From: Muricea muricata
Lineage: Eukaryota > Cnidaria > Anthozoa > Malacalcyonacea > Plexauridae
Reading direction: 5' to 3'
Length of the DNA stretch: 64,000 nucleotides
Assembly: GCA_963855995.1 (NCBI GenBank)
Contig: OY979717.1
Span: 67,136,355-67,200,354, forward strand
The notes under the pieces are model-generated. The model made no database searches. It worked only from the letters and a program-made list of their open reading frames with translations, and had not been told where the DNA came from. The translations under genes and the position numbers were made by a program. Each line of letters begins with the position of its first letter. Positions within the stretch are counted from its first letter, which is position 1. Below are positions 45,856 to 57,739 of the stretch, piece by piece.

Positions 45856-48050
45856 ATGGCTGCGCAGGAAAGTGACAAATCTATCAGATATAAAATAGCA
45901 ATGACTGACGTACGTGATCATGGTATGAGTGTTAGAGAGGCTGCCATCAAATGGAACATACCTAAGTCGACCCTCCACGACCGGTTAAATGGTAAAGTCG
46001 AGTATGATCGTAGATCAGGGCCACCAAGCATACTGACGAAAGTAGAGGAAAATCGTTTGGCAGACTGGCTAATCGAGTTGGCACAACGTGGTTTTGGCCG
46101 CAGTAAGGATGATTTGCTCGATGCAGTGAAAAAGCTTGTAGAAAAGGACGAACGAAAAACACCATTGTCAAAAACCGGCCAGGAGATAGATGGTATAGAA
46201 GCTTCATGAAACGAAATCCATCCGTTCGTCTCAGGAGTGTGCGTCCTCTCGACAAGAAACGAGCCAAGATTTCTTCTGCTGACCTTGATGATTGGTTTGC
46301 TGGATATGAGAAGTTCGTGAATGAAAATGGGCTCAGTAACTGTCCATCCCAAATCTGGAACTGCGACGAAAGTGGGTTTGACCTCCAAGGCAGAGCTGGA
46401 AAGATTGTGGGTCCATCAGCCACGAAAGAGAAACCATATCAAGTGGTAACAGGCACGAAAGAGCACATCACAGTTTTGCCATGTTTCAATGCATGTGGGC
46501 AATGGATGCCACCTTATATCCTTTTTGCTGGCAAGAGAATTCCCAAAACCTATAACCCATTAGAAGGAGGAGTTCCAGGAAGTGTCTACTCAGTGACAGA
46601 GAAAGGTTATATGGATACCCCAACATTCTTCATGTGGTTCGCTAATCATTTCATCCCCCAGCTACCGCCAAGAAGACCAGTCGTTCTGCTTGTCGATAGT
46701 CACGAGTCTCATATTGATCTTGATACGTTTGAGCTGGCGAAGAAAAACAACATACACATCTTTGCCCTTTTGAAGAATGCAACTCATCTGGTACAACCAG
46801 CAGACGTTGGCCTCTTCGGCGCGATGAAACAAACGTGGTACAAACATGTGAGAAGTTACAGTCAACAAAACCCAAACACTGACATAACCAAAAAAAACTT
46901 TTGCGCAGTATTCAAATCTACCTGGGAAGAAGTAATGCGACCATCCCTTCTAGTCGATGCTTTTAGAAAGTCTGGTATTTTCCCAATTGATCGCACACAA
47001 ATCACTAACGACCAGGTCAAACCATCACTTGTATATTCTTCTTCATCACCTTCAACTGCATCTCTTTCTTCACCAGCAGTACTGTCGTTAACCAAAGCAT
47101 CATTCCAAACCTCTCCAGAAGCTCAACCCTCTTCCACCACACCAGCTACGGAGTCATTGGTACCATATTCGAACGCTTCAATGTCTGCAGTAGCGTCTAC
47201 CAAAGAAACTGCATCTGGATTTTCATCTGGGACAACATCATCTACCTTACAAACGTCATCGGACCCTAATCGTGCTGCGTTTGATGCTCTGGAAAGTACA
47301 CTTGAGACCCCGATAAAGGTGAAATACAGACGGCGATTAGAAGAAGGATATGATATGCCTGGTAGCCCTTTATTCAAGACCTGGAAGAAATTGTTTGGAT
47401 CCACCTCATCATGTGAAAAAGAAAACCATCTTCCACCTAACTGTACAACTCATCAATCTGGAATTCTTTCAACCCCCAAACCTTCAGCATCCTTAAATTC
47501 TTCAGATCAAGTTACGACCTCCTCACAAGTTTCTCCTGCCCTTGATGACATACTGGTCTACCCATGTGCTCTCGATAATGCTAAAAAGAGAAAGAACAAA
47601 GTGTCAATTCCAAATTTTATGACAAGCGAGGCATCCATGAAGATTCTCCTAGATGAAAAGTTAAAGAAAGCTAGAGAGGTGGCGGAAAAACAAAAGAGAT
47701 TTCGTGAGAGGGAAGAAAAAAGGGAAGCAAAGAAAAAAGAAGTTCAAGCAAAGAAAAAAGAAGCCGAAGCGAGAAAAAAACTAAAACAGCAGAAAACAAA
47801 GAGAACAAATGGAAGAAGGGGAACAAATGGAAAGCAAAATGTTTCAAAACCAATGCAGGAGGAAGTGGAATGTGATGAAAATACATGTAAAATATGCCTT
47901 GCTCAATACATGTCAACTGACGATGAAGAACTACCTTGGGTTATGTGTGACAGTTGTAATATGTGGATGCATATTGAATGCATTCCATTTGGGGTTGATT
48001 TAACTCCTATTGACAATGATGAAGAATTCTTTTGTCACAGCTGCATATAA
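45856..48050 (+). pseudogene. Pogo-type DDE transposase with C-terminal PHD finger, one frameshift
   Basis: It starts at ATG 45856 with a psq-type helix-turn-helix (SVREAAIKWNIPKSTLHDRL). A one-base loss in an A-run near 46170 shifts the frame; the protein continues from 46175 through 48050 without further stops. The DDE_1 catalytic core shows NCDESGFDL (first Asp), LLVDSHESH (second) and LVQPADVGLF (third Asp, as in pogo elements). A Ser/Thr-rich linker and a highly basic coiled coil (KKEVQAKKKEAEARKKLKQQ) precede a complete C4HC3 PHD finger (CKIC, CDSC, HIEC, CHSC). PHD fingers read histone H3 tails; here one may direct integration or nuclear localisation, which is inference. Without the frameshift it would be about 730 residues. 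Confidence 0.85.
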
Positions 48051-48734
48051 ATATTTATGACATTCAAATTAAGAACTACAGAAGAGAACAACTAATTGTT
48101 AGAATTAAAAATGAACTTTATACTATCTGTTATCTTAACTTTATGTGGCATGTTCTATCAAAAGCCATTAGCTTAAACAGTGGAAAAGTTGAAAAAATCA
48201 AACAAGTCTATGCACAATTAACGTCAATCAAAATAAACTTTTTTGTCTGAACATAATGACTTGGCAAAGTACTGCACATTTAGCTCGTGAAATTTCAGTT
48301 CAATTATTTACAAGATAAATAGGGTGGCTCGCAAATTTTTGTTTATCCACCGTTTAAGCTAAGACTGCTAAGTGCCTTTAAAACAACCACATTTGTTATT
48401 ATTTATATTGGTTATTTATATTGATTATTTATATTTGTTATTATTTATATATAGAAACCATAATAAGATATAAAAAGGTAAATTATTTGTAGCACATATT
48501 TGACTAAGGAGTTCCATTGTTTCAATTAAAAAATGATGAAAATAGTTTCACCATATTATTGAGAAAACAAAAACAAAAAACATGCATTGCTCATTTACAG
48601 GCATATATCATACTGCAGTAATTAACTTATCATTAATCTTGCAGCTTGTTATCTTTTTAGAAACAGTTACATACTTATCTGATAGACTAATTTTGAATAA
48701 TATATAAACTTACCATTTTTTCCTAATCAATAGA
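48051..48734. other. Spacer between the two pogo-element genes
   Basis: AT-rich with TTATTTATAT simple repeats near 48400-48450. No gene. Confidence 0.5.
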
Positions 48735-49403
48735 ATGGTTAAAGTTATCATTGGTGAGGCAGTTGTGAAAGGGTACCATGTTTTCCAGATACGACCTCCT
48801 CCAACTCTATACCTCCCTGTCACTAAAGAGTATGGCAATAAGAACGATCCAAATGCATGTCTGGTATGGGTTCCAGAAATTGATTCCATACCAGGAAACA
48901 TGCAAAATATGATAACTGATGCCAAGAGAGGTGAAACGGTCGAGACAATCGCTGGGCTGCCAATTGGACGAGTACCAAAAGGGTTTTCTTCATGCTTCAC
49001 CCAGCTATTAAGTTCACCTGCTATTGATAAAATTGAGTGGTAAAAAGCTACATTATTTGATGATTTACAACATTAGTACATTATATAACTAATTCAAAGT
49101 TGAAAGTTTAAATACACCATGGGTATCTGGCCATAGTAAAATATAGGCATTGGATAAGGTATAAAAATATATCGATACCATGTGCTTCATGCGATGCTAC
49201 TAACCAACAAATATTCAAAATTTTAGCCTACAGACTGGGGAGCCGTGCCAGAGTTTTCATCCATGGCCACCTGTACAGGCACCTGGGGGAGGAGCAGTCA
49301 TACCATGTCAGTATCACATCTCTGTTGAGAAATTGAGGATGCAGATATGGCACTCCTTAAAGTTAAAAATGCGATTGACCAGATGCAGGAAAAACAGTTT
49401 TAA
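48735..49403 (+). pseudogene. HIRAN-like passenger protein, two exons, frameshifted near its end
   Basis: Exon 1 (48735-49039, donor GTAAAA) reads VKGYHVFQIRPPPTLYLP...EYGNKNDPNACLVW...IAGLPIGRVPKG. Its pattern (ligand strand, N.xDPNA, then a V/IGxxP turn) resembles the HIRAN domain of DNA-repair and replication proteins. Exon 2 (acceptor TTTTAG, from 49227) joins in phase and reads PCQSFHPWPPVQAPGGGAVI. A shift near 49328 leads into EIEDADMALLKVKNAIDQMQ with stop TAA 49401-49403. The gene lies inside the pogo element, downstream of and in line with the transposase. HIRAN domains bind DNA 3' ends; a role in transposition is only a guess. The domain match is tentative, the splice is well supported. 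Confidence 0.5.
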
Positions 49404-49728
49404 CAATAAATGTCATTTAAAACAAATTTTGTTGTAATACTTTGTTACTAGATGACAAAATTCAATAAATTTTACTTACATTAGCCTAAAACCACGATAC
49501 CAAACTGGCGTCCGGAAAGTGGACGAGCTGTCCGGGAACTGGACACGAATATTAACAATAATTTTCGACAAAAACACAAAAAATGACCGACCAAAATAGT
49601 TTTCCTTTTAACAAAAGTTTGCGAACGAATAGGTTCACAAAATGTGAAAGTTTTATCTATGGTAAGATCTCTAGCAGCGAGATTCACTACAAAAACAACT
49701 TACAGTCCGGAAACTGGACGACATACTG

Positions 49729-50405
49729 TATAATCTTGGCATACAAATTTGTCCAAGATGTGCATGTTGTAGTTTGAAAATAAGTATAGTAATTTAACAA
49801 TACTGTGCTTGGCATACTCCATCCAATTGCATACATTATGATGAACCCAAGCTCCATCCATTTGGTGGATTTGAAACAGGCAATGTTAGGTACAGGAATT
49901 TAATAATACATGGATAACACATTCCATCCATTGCATACGATGTACTGTTCCATACAATCTTGAAAATCATTATTTTTCTTTCAATGGAATATATTTCTGT
50001 TGAGAATTCCCATCCTATTTTTACATGTGGTGTAACATATCCAGATTATAATATGACTGTGTTAACCATTGGATTTTATCCAGCAGTTTGGTATCTTTTA
50101 TGTTTTATCCAGCAGTTTTGCAACATATGGCACCTTTCAGATCAATCTGGATTGCAAAGAAATAATTGATAATATTTAATTAGAAACGTGAATAAATGAA
50201 ATGGGGGGGGGGGGGTTTGTACAAAAAAAACTCACCATTTTAATTTCTTGTCTTGCAAATCATTATTTTTATCCATACAGTGACAACAATGAGTAAAGTA
50301 GTTATTATTCTATAAATTAAATTATTATATCTTAAAAGGTATATAGCCAATTACATACAAGATTATGACAGGGATCTACATATTGAATCCTTCTATTGTT
50401 GAAAC
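49729..50405. other. Non-coding, includes the Helitron 3' flank
   Basis: A G-run lies at about 50203-50215. AAATCATTATTTTT occurs twice (49966, 50257). Somewhere here the minus-strand Helitron should end with a hairpin and CTRR; I could not place it with confidence. Confidence 0.4.
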
Positions 50406-53400
50406 TCAATAGTTTTCTGTTCTAAATGCACTGGTAGTAGCCTGTGCTAACTGATCTAGCCTGTTTTCTTCTTCAAGCCTATATTGTAAGTTAGCTGATG
50501 ACTTCAAGGATGATAATCGTTCATATGTCATTGGTTCAATGACACAGGATGCAAGTGATTTTACTCGGCTAATAGCAACATAGGAAACTCCAGCAGTTCT
50601 TTCAGATTTGCCAATATCAATCCATGCTTTTGTAAGTGTTAGTCCCTGGCTCTTGTGTATTGTTAGAGCCCAGGCAAGTCTAAGAGGTAACTGTTGCCTC
50701 TCATGGATGCCTATTTCTGTCTGCGATGAGACAGTGATTGGACATAGTGGAATGCACAATGGTTTGCTTTCAATAAATGCAGGACCTCTGTAGTTCTCAA
50801 ATTCTACCATTACTGCAATAGGTAAATCAGGTGGTTGATAGTTATTCTCATAGATTATGTCAACAACTGTTCCAGTGGCCTCATTGCAAAGACCAACACA
50901 TGACCATAAATTCATGGTTAACATGACTCTAGCACCTTTTTCTTGAAACACAACAGGTTCTAATCCAGACATGTCATCTGGGGATATTTTCTTGGCCACT
51001 GCAGAAGAATGTCGAGCATTGATATGAGCAATTGGAAGCCCAAGTTTTGTTAGTTGCTCGTGGTTGTAATTACCAACTTGCTCATCACTGTAGAAGAGTC
51101 TAGTGGAATCTTCAAATTCATACAAGTTAGTGACATTAGATGGCTGACGAGTCAGAAGTAATTCCCAGTCATCAACTGTGGATTCGCCTTTGCGAAGTCG
51201 TAGTTATAAATCTCTGAACAGAACTTGTTCAGGTGTCATACCTTGCACACGTTGATTTACAGTCAGTTTGACAACTTTGTCAAACATATGATATGCTTGA
51301 AAACCTTGTTCACCAACAGCATTTGATGGTTTAGCATGGTAAAGAGGCTTATCTGCTACTGGTGGTAATTGACCTGGATCACCAGTCAAAATCAAAGATT
51401 TCCCTCCAAATACTTTGTCATTATAACCAGTTGCTTGTTTACAACGTTTGTCCATCCAACCAAAAGTAACTTGGCCAAGCATGGAGTATTCATCAATAAT
51501 GATGCAATTAATGTTGTTAAGACTCTCTTGTAACCTACACAAACTTTGTCCTGTTAGATCTTTATTACCCCTTGACCCTACAGGTAACTTTAACAGAGAA
51601 TGTATAGTTACACCTCTAATATTATATGCTACTTTACCAGTTGTAGCAGTAACTGCACATCTGCTTTGTAACAAGTTGCGAATTGCATTAATGAGGTAAC
51701 TTTTACCAGTTCCTGCAACACCATTTATAATGAGACATAATGACTCTCTCTCAGATGATGTATCATCAAAATGAGACTTGACAATATCATAGGCAAGTTT
51801 TTGCATTTCACTAAAACTGTTGATGTCAACAACCTCATATTGCTCATCAATAATGTATTCCTCTTTATTCTTTTTTATCCAAGTTGACATTTCTTGGATT
51901 TGTTGTTCTGAATAATTGGCACTGTCAAGATGCCAGTTTTGCATTGTTTCTGGGGTTTGCTCTAGTGTGTTATCAAATGGAGTGTGAAGGTCTGATATTA
52001 CCATCTACTCTTCCCGAGTTCTCTCCTGTTCTTGAGAAAGTTCATTTTTTGGCTCTTGACTTTGAATGACAGCTTGTAACTTGTCAAACCAGTCTGGGAC
52101 ATTAGGTTGTCCATACGGTGTTTGCAAGAATTCTTGCCATGAATTGATTAAAATCTCATCTGTTGCTTCTTGATCACCCCAAGCATTATTCTGGGTTGTT
52201 TTCCAGGGTTTATACCTTAGAAGTTGATACTTACAATAAAGCCCAAAATTTGGGCATTTGGGATTAGGAGAATATGTTGGGAATATTCTGGGTATGACAT
52301 TTTCTGGCAATTTTGTCAATTCATTATTGAAAACCTTGTATGATGTTGCAAATTCAGCAAAGTTCATATTCATTACATTTTGTGAACTTTTATACTGCTC
52401 TCGATTAGCATACACATCAAGAAGTGAGTAATCAGTACATGATTCACCTTCTTCTGTTGTATCACGCCCTCTACGTGATCCATTCAGACTGACTGGCATC
52501 ACTTTAAAGGATGAGCTGTGAAGTTTTAAAGACAATAAATGATGCATTGTCTCCTGAGCTGCATAATCTCTTTCTCCAAGAGATTTCATAACCACCTTCT
52601 TAATAGCTCTACGAGGGTCACTATTACTGTCAAGATTTTGCACAATTGAATTAAATGCTTGTGTTAACATAGGTGACCTTGGTTCACCTTTAGCTGCATA
52701 TTTTGTGAGATATTCAACGCAAGTGTAATGATCAATAACAACTTGAATAACACAGTTAGCTCTCCATCCTTGGATTTGAAGTTTTTGATGGCTATTTAAT
52801 CTTGAATCATTTCGTTTAGTCACAATCTTAGCTCGATAATGTTCTTCCCCTGAAGTGTGAATCTTTTCAAATTCTAATTTTGTCTGAAGACAATGATCAA
52901 AAGGGAAATGAAATCTACATTTTAATTCAGTTTCATTTGACTTTTTTCTAAGGCAATAGCTTGTACTACAACGAGTGTTTCGCCGAACCATGTTTAACAG
53001 ATCTATATAATCTGATTGTTTTTCATGTTCTGGAATATCATTATGACGCCTTTGACATGGATGAGCTTGAGGTCTTATCCAGATGTTTTCATCTGGTGGA
53101 TTCGGATTAACAGTTGATAATAGCCAGTCAACATACTGACATACTGTTTTAGCTGCTCTTTGCCCAGCTTCAACATCTTCATCTAGTTTAGTTGTGTCAG
53201 AACAATCGTTTTCATCTTTGTATTTTTGGGCTAAGAAACCTTTCAAAGCAGTTTGTGTAAGTTGACACAAACCTGGGTCATTATTTAGTTTTGCAGAGCC
53301 ATGACAATGGATACTGCCTCTTCCCTGATATTCATATCGAAACCAGTGCCATTTTGCCCCCAGTGATTCGTAAAGCCAGTGTTTTATGAAGCTTTCTAAT

Positions 53401-54787
53401 CGTTGGGTAAAAAACCAATCCACAAGATGGGGATTGCTAATAACATTTTGGCGCCTTACATCACTGGTAGAGTTAGCAGTTTCACAGTCAGGATCAGTTT
53501 TAAACAGGTCATGTAATTCTGGCCAATGCATATCTGCAGAGGAGAAAGTAAAGAATAATGTTGGTGCTCCAACATTAGTTATAATAGCTTTCAGGTCTTC
53601 TCGTACTCTATTCCAGTAAGAACTTGTGCCAGCAATGTTCCCAACATATCTAGATACCTTAGACATAAATAGATTAGCATTGTTGCTGGCAGCCATTTCA
53701 CGCAGTTCATCGATGGTAAGATGTGCTTCACCTGGGTTCTGTTTGAGGAATATTCCACTTTGTTGCAAGATTCGTTTCCTCTGAATCATATTAAAAGCCC
53801 AATAAGAAAATCTGGGATGCTTAGCAAAACGGTATACCCATTTACCATTAATAATTTCAGCAAATTTTAATAGATGCTTTATTCGTTTTTGAAGAGGGAC
53901 ATCTCTTAGAAGTCCTTGATTAGTAGGATCACCTTGCCCATCTGGAAATAAGGTTGGGAAAGCCATTGTGGCCAGATAAGATATTTGATATTCATTTAAT
54001 GGCTCGTTGTCAACTGATGGCCATTGCACTGGCTCATTTTCAGAAAGCTGATTTCTAACAGCATCACAACAGGTAGAAAACTACTCATTTCAGTAGCAGC
54101 ATTATAAACAATATCATCTGATGGGTTATCAGTAGGAGGACCTGTATCAGGTGAACAATCATCATCTGAGATGATATCATCATCAGCCTCAACTGTCATA
54201 AGCTCTGATGGTACACCATTTTCAGGCAATATGTTTAATGCATCTTCATTTATTATCAACTCAGAATAATGTGGGTTATTGTTTTTAAGCCAAACTAAAG
54301 CATTGTGCACTTTTTGTTTTCGCACTGTCACATCTTTGAAGGTATTGTCTCTACCTTTAACTTTAACAATAATCACAGCCAAGTCTTTGGGATATCTTGG
54401 CAAAGATGTCGCAAGTTCTGTGACATTTTGGGGCAAGTTAATACAATGCCCTGAGTAACCTCGTTGACCACCAGGTTTAATATAAACTCTCATGATTGGT
54501 AAAGCACGAGCAATTAACATTTCTTCAGTTTGAGTTAAATTTTGTAGTTGATGTGGAACTTTTGAAGGTATCATTGAATTTTCTGAAGAAAATTTCTTTG
54601 GAGATTTTTTATCTCTACAACATCGTGAACACACATAAGGTGTCCTAGATTTAGATTTCAAAGGCCATGCCTCCTGACACACTGCACACTGACTGACAAT
54701 GTACTTAACAGACTTATGGAATTTATTAATGTTAGTTTTAGTCCAACATTGCTCTTCAATAACACCATAGTTGGTGTTATCAAACAT
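50406..54787 (-). pseudogene. Helitron Rep-helicase with one frameshift and two in-frame stops
   Basis: From the N-terminus: a CxxC zinc-binding pair ([18 protein letters not shown], about 54660) and a Helitron-specific domain ([20 protein letters not shown]). A frameshift follows near 54075. The Rep part has [11 protein letters not shown], a HUH motif as [11 protein letters not shown] (about 53310) and the tyrosine motif [12 protein letters not shown] (about 52710). TAG at 52005 is followed directly by the Pif1-type helicase: Walker A GVAGTGKSYL (about 51715), Walker B IIIDEYSML (about 51490), LTGDPGQLPP, TAA at 51204, then LAWALTIHKSQGLT and SYVAISRVKS (about 50560). HUH Rep nicks and joins single DNA strands and the helicase unwinds during rolling-circle transposition. 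Each stop interrupts otherwise continuous homology, so this copy is inactive. Confidence 0.88.
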
Positions 54788-54793
54788 GTTTAA

Positions 54794-55292
54794 AGTGCTT
54801 ATGAAACGAAATTTTCTCCAACAATTTTCGTATTGTATTCGAAAGATTAGTTAAAATCACTGTATAACTTGTTTGATAGAATTTTTGTAAATGCCTTACT
54901 TTTCGAGATATTCAATTTTATTTTATTTGAAAATTACCTAACCAGTGACGTCATACTGCATAATCACTTTTCAAAAAAGCTGAATTAATTTAAAAAGTAC
55001 TCAAGATACAACACCTAAATACCCAGGTCTGGATGTTAAACATAGCCTACACACATGTTAGTGTAGTTTTAGTTATTTTCCACTATTATATGCTACAAAG
55101 TAAGCAATCTAACAGTCGCTCATTATGCAGTATGACGTCACTGGTTAGGTAATTTTCAAATCAAATAAATTTGAATATCTCGAAAAGTAAGGCAGTTACA
55201 AAAATTCTATCAAAGAAGTTATACAGTGATTTTAACTGATCTTTCCAATGCAATAAGAAAATTGTCGGAGAAAATTTCGTTTCATAAGCACT
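54794..55292. mobile_element. 499-bp TTAA-type MITE inside the Helitron gene
   Basis: The arms of about 175 bp are inverted repeats starting AGTGCTTATGAAACGAAATT. TTAA is present on both sides (54790-54793, 55293-55296). The middle contains TGACGTCA-type palindromic segments (GTGACGTCATACTGCATAAT in both arms). TTAA targets point to piggyBac or Kolobok mobilisation; no coding. Confidence 0.85.
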
Positions 55293-55344
55293 TTAAATAG
55301 TGCAGTTGATTTATTTTATGTTGAGACTGTGAAACTTCTTTTGC

Positions 55345-56621
55345 TCACTTTTGTTTCTTATCATACCTTTCTTTCTCAAGTCTGAGTTGTCTCTGACTTT
55401 CAGTTTCGTCTGACCGTTTACTTTTTTCAGACACACGGTCCTTTTCAAGTCTGATTTGTCTCTCATTATCAGTTTCCTCTGACCGCTTACTTTTTTTAGA
55501 CAGACTATCCTTTTCAAGTCTAATTTGTCTCTCACTGTCAGTTTCCTCTGACCGCTTACTTTTTTTAGACAGACTATCCTTTTCAAGTCTGATTTGTCTC
55601 TCATTGTCAGTTTGTTCTGACCGCTTACTTTTTTTAGACAGACGATCCTTCTCAAGTCTGGTTTGCCTATCATTGTCACTTTCTTCTGATCGTTTCCGTT
55701 TCATAGTCTCACTTACTTTACGAAGTCTAATTTGTCTATCACTGACAATTTCATTTAACTGTTGCCTTCTTTTGTACACAGCAGCATTTTTAAGCCGTAG
55801 TTGTTGATCAAGTTCAGTTTCTACTGACCGCCTTTTTTTCTGGTAATCTTGATCTTTAGCACATTTAGCCTTTTGCTGAGCACCACATTTATGTAAATGG
55901 AGAGGCACAATTTCAAATAAATTGGTATTTAATGCCACTGCAAGGCAATACAAGTATTGTTCTAACTCTAGAATATTGGCAAATTTCATTACAACAGCAG
56001 TGCCATTAGGATTAGGCATGCCATTTAAGTCTCTTGCTTGGGAGTCAATCAAATAGAAAAATTCTGTTTGCTTAATTAAGGCCATCATACAGCCTTCCAA
56101 AACTAAAATAGCATATCTATCATTATAAAATGCATTCAAAAGTGCTGTGTGAATATTATAATAATGAGATCCAATGTCTCCTTCCATTATAACAAGACCT
56201 TGACACTCATCACCATACTTTATATACAAAATTTGGTTTTCATTTTTTTCCTCATTGGGTTCAATGGGAACTTGTAAATTATCATTGTTTCGTGCCTCAG
56301 ATGGCTCCACCACAATGGGCAGATCAATTTTATTTTGTGCCTCAACGGGCTCCACCACAATGGGCAGATCATTATTATTTTGTGCCTCAACGGGCTCCAC
56401 CACAATGGGCAGATCAATTTTATTTTGTGCCTCAATGGCCAGATCATTGTTATTTTGTGCCTCAATGGGCAGATCATCATTATTTTGTGCTACCACAACG
56501 GGTAATCTAACAGGCTGCAAATTGACTGTGTCGATTATATCGTAAGAAAACATGCTCGAACAGCCTGAAACACTAACAACTTTTGGCAAATTATCTATCG
56601 ACAAAAACTCAACACTCTGCT
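55345..56621 (-). pseudogene. Helitron N-terminal region: protease-like domain part 2 and tandem repeats
   Basis: The frame reads from the Gypsy junction through LSIDNLPKVVSVSGCSSMFS. Next come about four 14-17-residue repeats (NKIDLPIVVEPVEAQNN), the C-terminal half of a papain-fold cysteine-protease-like domain (FFYLIDSQARDLNGMPNPNG) and a Lys/Arg/Glu-rich region with five copies of a 23-24-residue unit (SKRSEETDNERQIRLEKD). It ends at TGA 55345. In related Helitron proteins, from memory, the block reads DSHxRD; here the histidine position is glutamine. The frame resumes after the stop and the MITE into the Rep part. Confidence 0.7.
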
Positions 56622-56808
56622 TGTAACGAGCACTGTGCTATAAACTATGTATTTAATGGTTTAAACTCTTTTTTTTACAAGTGTATTTCACTAAGCCCAT
56701 GCTTCTAGTTAGTAACCATAACAACGAGTTCTTTCGTTCTATACTTCCGGGTCCCGTGACCTTATGATACTTTGTCCCGGTGGTCAAAGTCCGGTAGATA
56801 TTGTCACA
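56622..56808 (-). repeat. 3' LTR of the Gypsy element
   Basis: 187 bp; on the minus strand it begins TGTGACAATATC and ends GCTCGTTACA. About 97% identical to the other LTR by eye. Confidence 0.9.
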
Positions 56809-57739
56809 TCCTTTCCCTTATAAAAATATGAATGTAAAAGTACTAATAATACTATAGTTTTAAACAGTTCACGTAAGATCAATGTCAATAGAAGTAATCA
56901 GGAGTTTTCAACAGACGTCCCCGGGATGATCTTCTTTCTGTTGGATTACTTGGTTCACCGAGGTTGGGAGATAAGTGATTTGATTTAACACCCACATGTC
57001 CTCCGGTTATCTCTGGTGGGGGTTTTCAATTGTAGACGGCGGGTCATTTTGTAATGGTTGATTCGGAGTTTCAAGTGCGAGATCCGTGGCCAGAAATTTA
57101 AGACATTGCGCCCGTGCGCTAGCTATTGTGAGGGCAGCGTTAGTTCGCAAAAATGCTAACAAAATTTTAAAATGCTTTGCACGGTTTTAAAGCCTGGTTT
57201 CTAAGCTTTATTTTGATACCAAACATGGAGAACCTACTGGAATACATCTTTATAAAAATTGGATTTCATTCGGTGGAAATTTGGTTGAACATAAACATTT
57301 GTGCTGTAATTGTTACAGCAACAAGTTAAGAATTTCGTGTTATTAATCTCGAAAATGTAATCTGTTGGGCTAAACAAACAGCTTTGAAAATTTTTGTGGA
57401 AGTGGTCGAACATATATTAATTGCCAAACGAACCCGGCAAACTGCCCCAAGAACAGATGGGATCCAACTGGTGACACTAAAGTATAGCTATTGCGCGAAA
57501 ATGGCAGATAATGAAGAGAACTATTAAGAAGGAATGAACGGAAAATAGTTGTTTAAAATGTAACCAGTTCCACGTACGAATTAATTAAAAAAAGTACGGC
57601 AATGCAATAACGAAGCCCTTGCAAAGATTATTCGAACTCGGCAAATGCTTTTAGTACGGTATTGCGGTTGTATTTTGCAAATTTTTCATTAACTCCCATG
57701 TTTTAATGCTAATTGTGGCAGCCATATTTGTTCAAACAA
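56809..57739 (-). other. Gypsy untranslated region before the 3' LTR
   Basis: This lies between the end of pol and the polypurine tract. No envelope-like or other open frame is evident. Confidence 0.6.

Larger units (their letters stand above)
45173..49728 (+). mobile_element. 4.6-kb pogo-like transposon with transposase and HIRAN-like gene
   Basis: The ends read CAGTATG inward; the right end abuts TA, while the left flank reads AA, so the duplication is imperfect. The 13-bp word CCAGTTTCCGGAC and close variants occur near both ends (45204, 45229, 45609, 49510, 49530, 49695), in opposite orientations on the two sides, as expected for transposase-binding sites. It contains two plus-strand genes. 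Confidence 0.7.

Noticed and set aside
55311..55679. Alternate-frame repeat protein (RIVCLKKVSGQ units)
   Set aside because: A shifted reading of the tandem repeat in the Helitron N-terminal gene.
56220..56545. Three open frames with PLRHKI / CASTGSTTMGRS / PQWADHYYFVP repeats
   Set aside because: Other-frame and antisense readings of the acidic tandem repeat in the Helitron gene.
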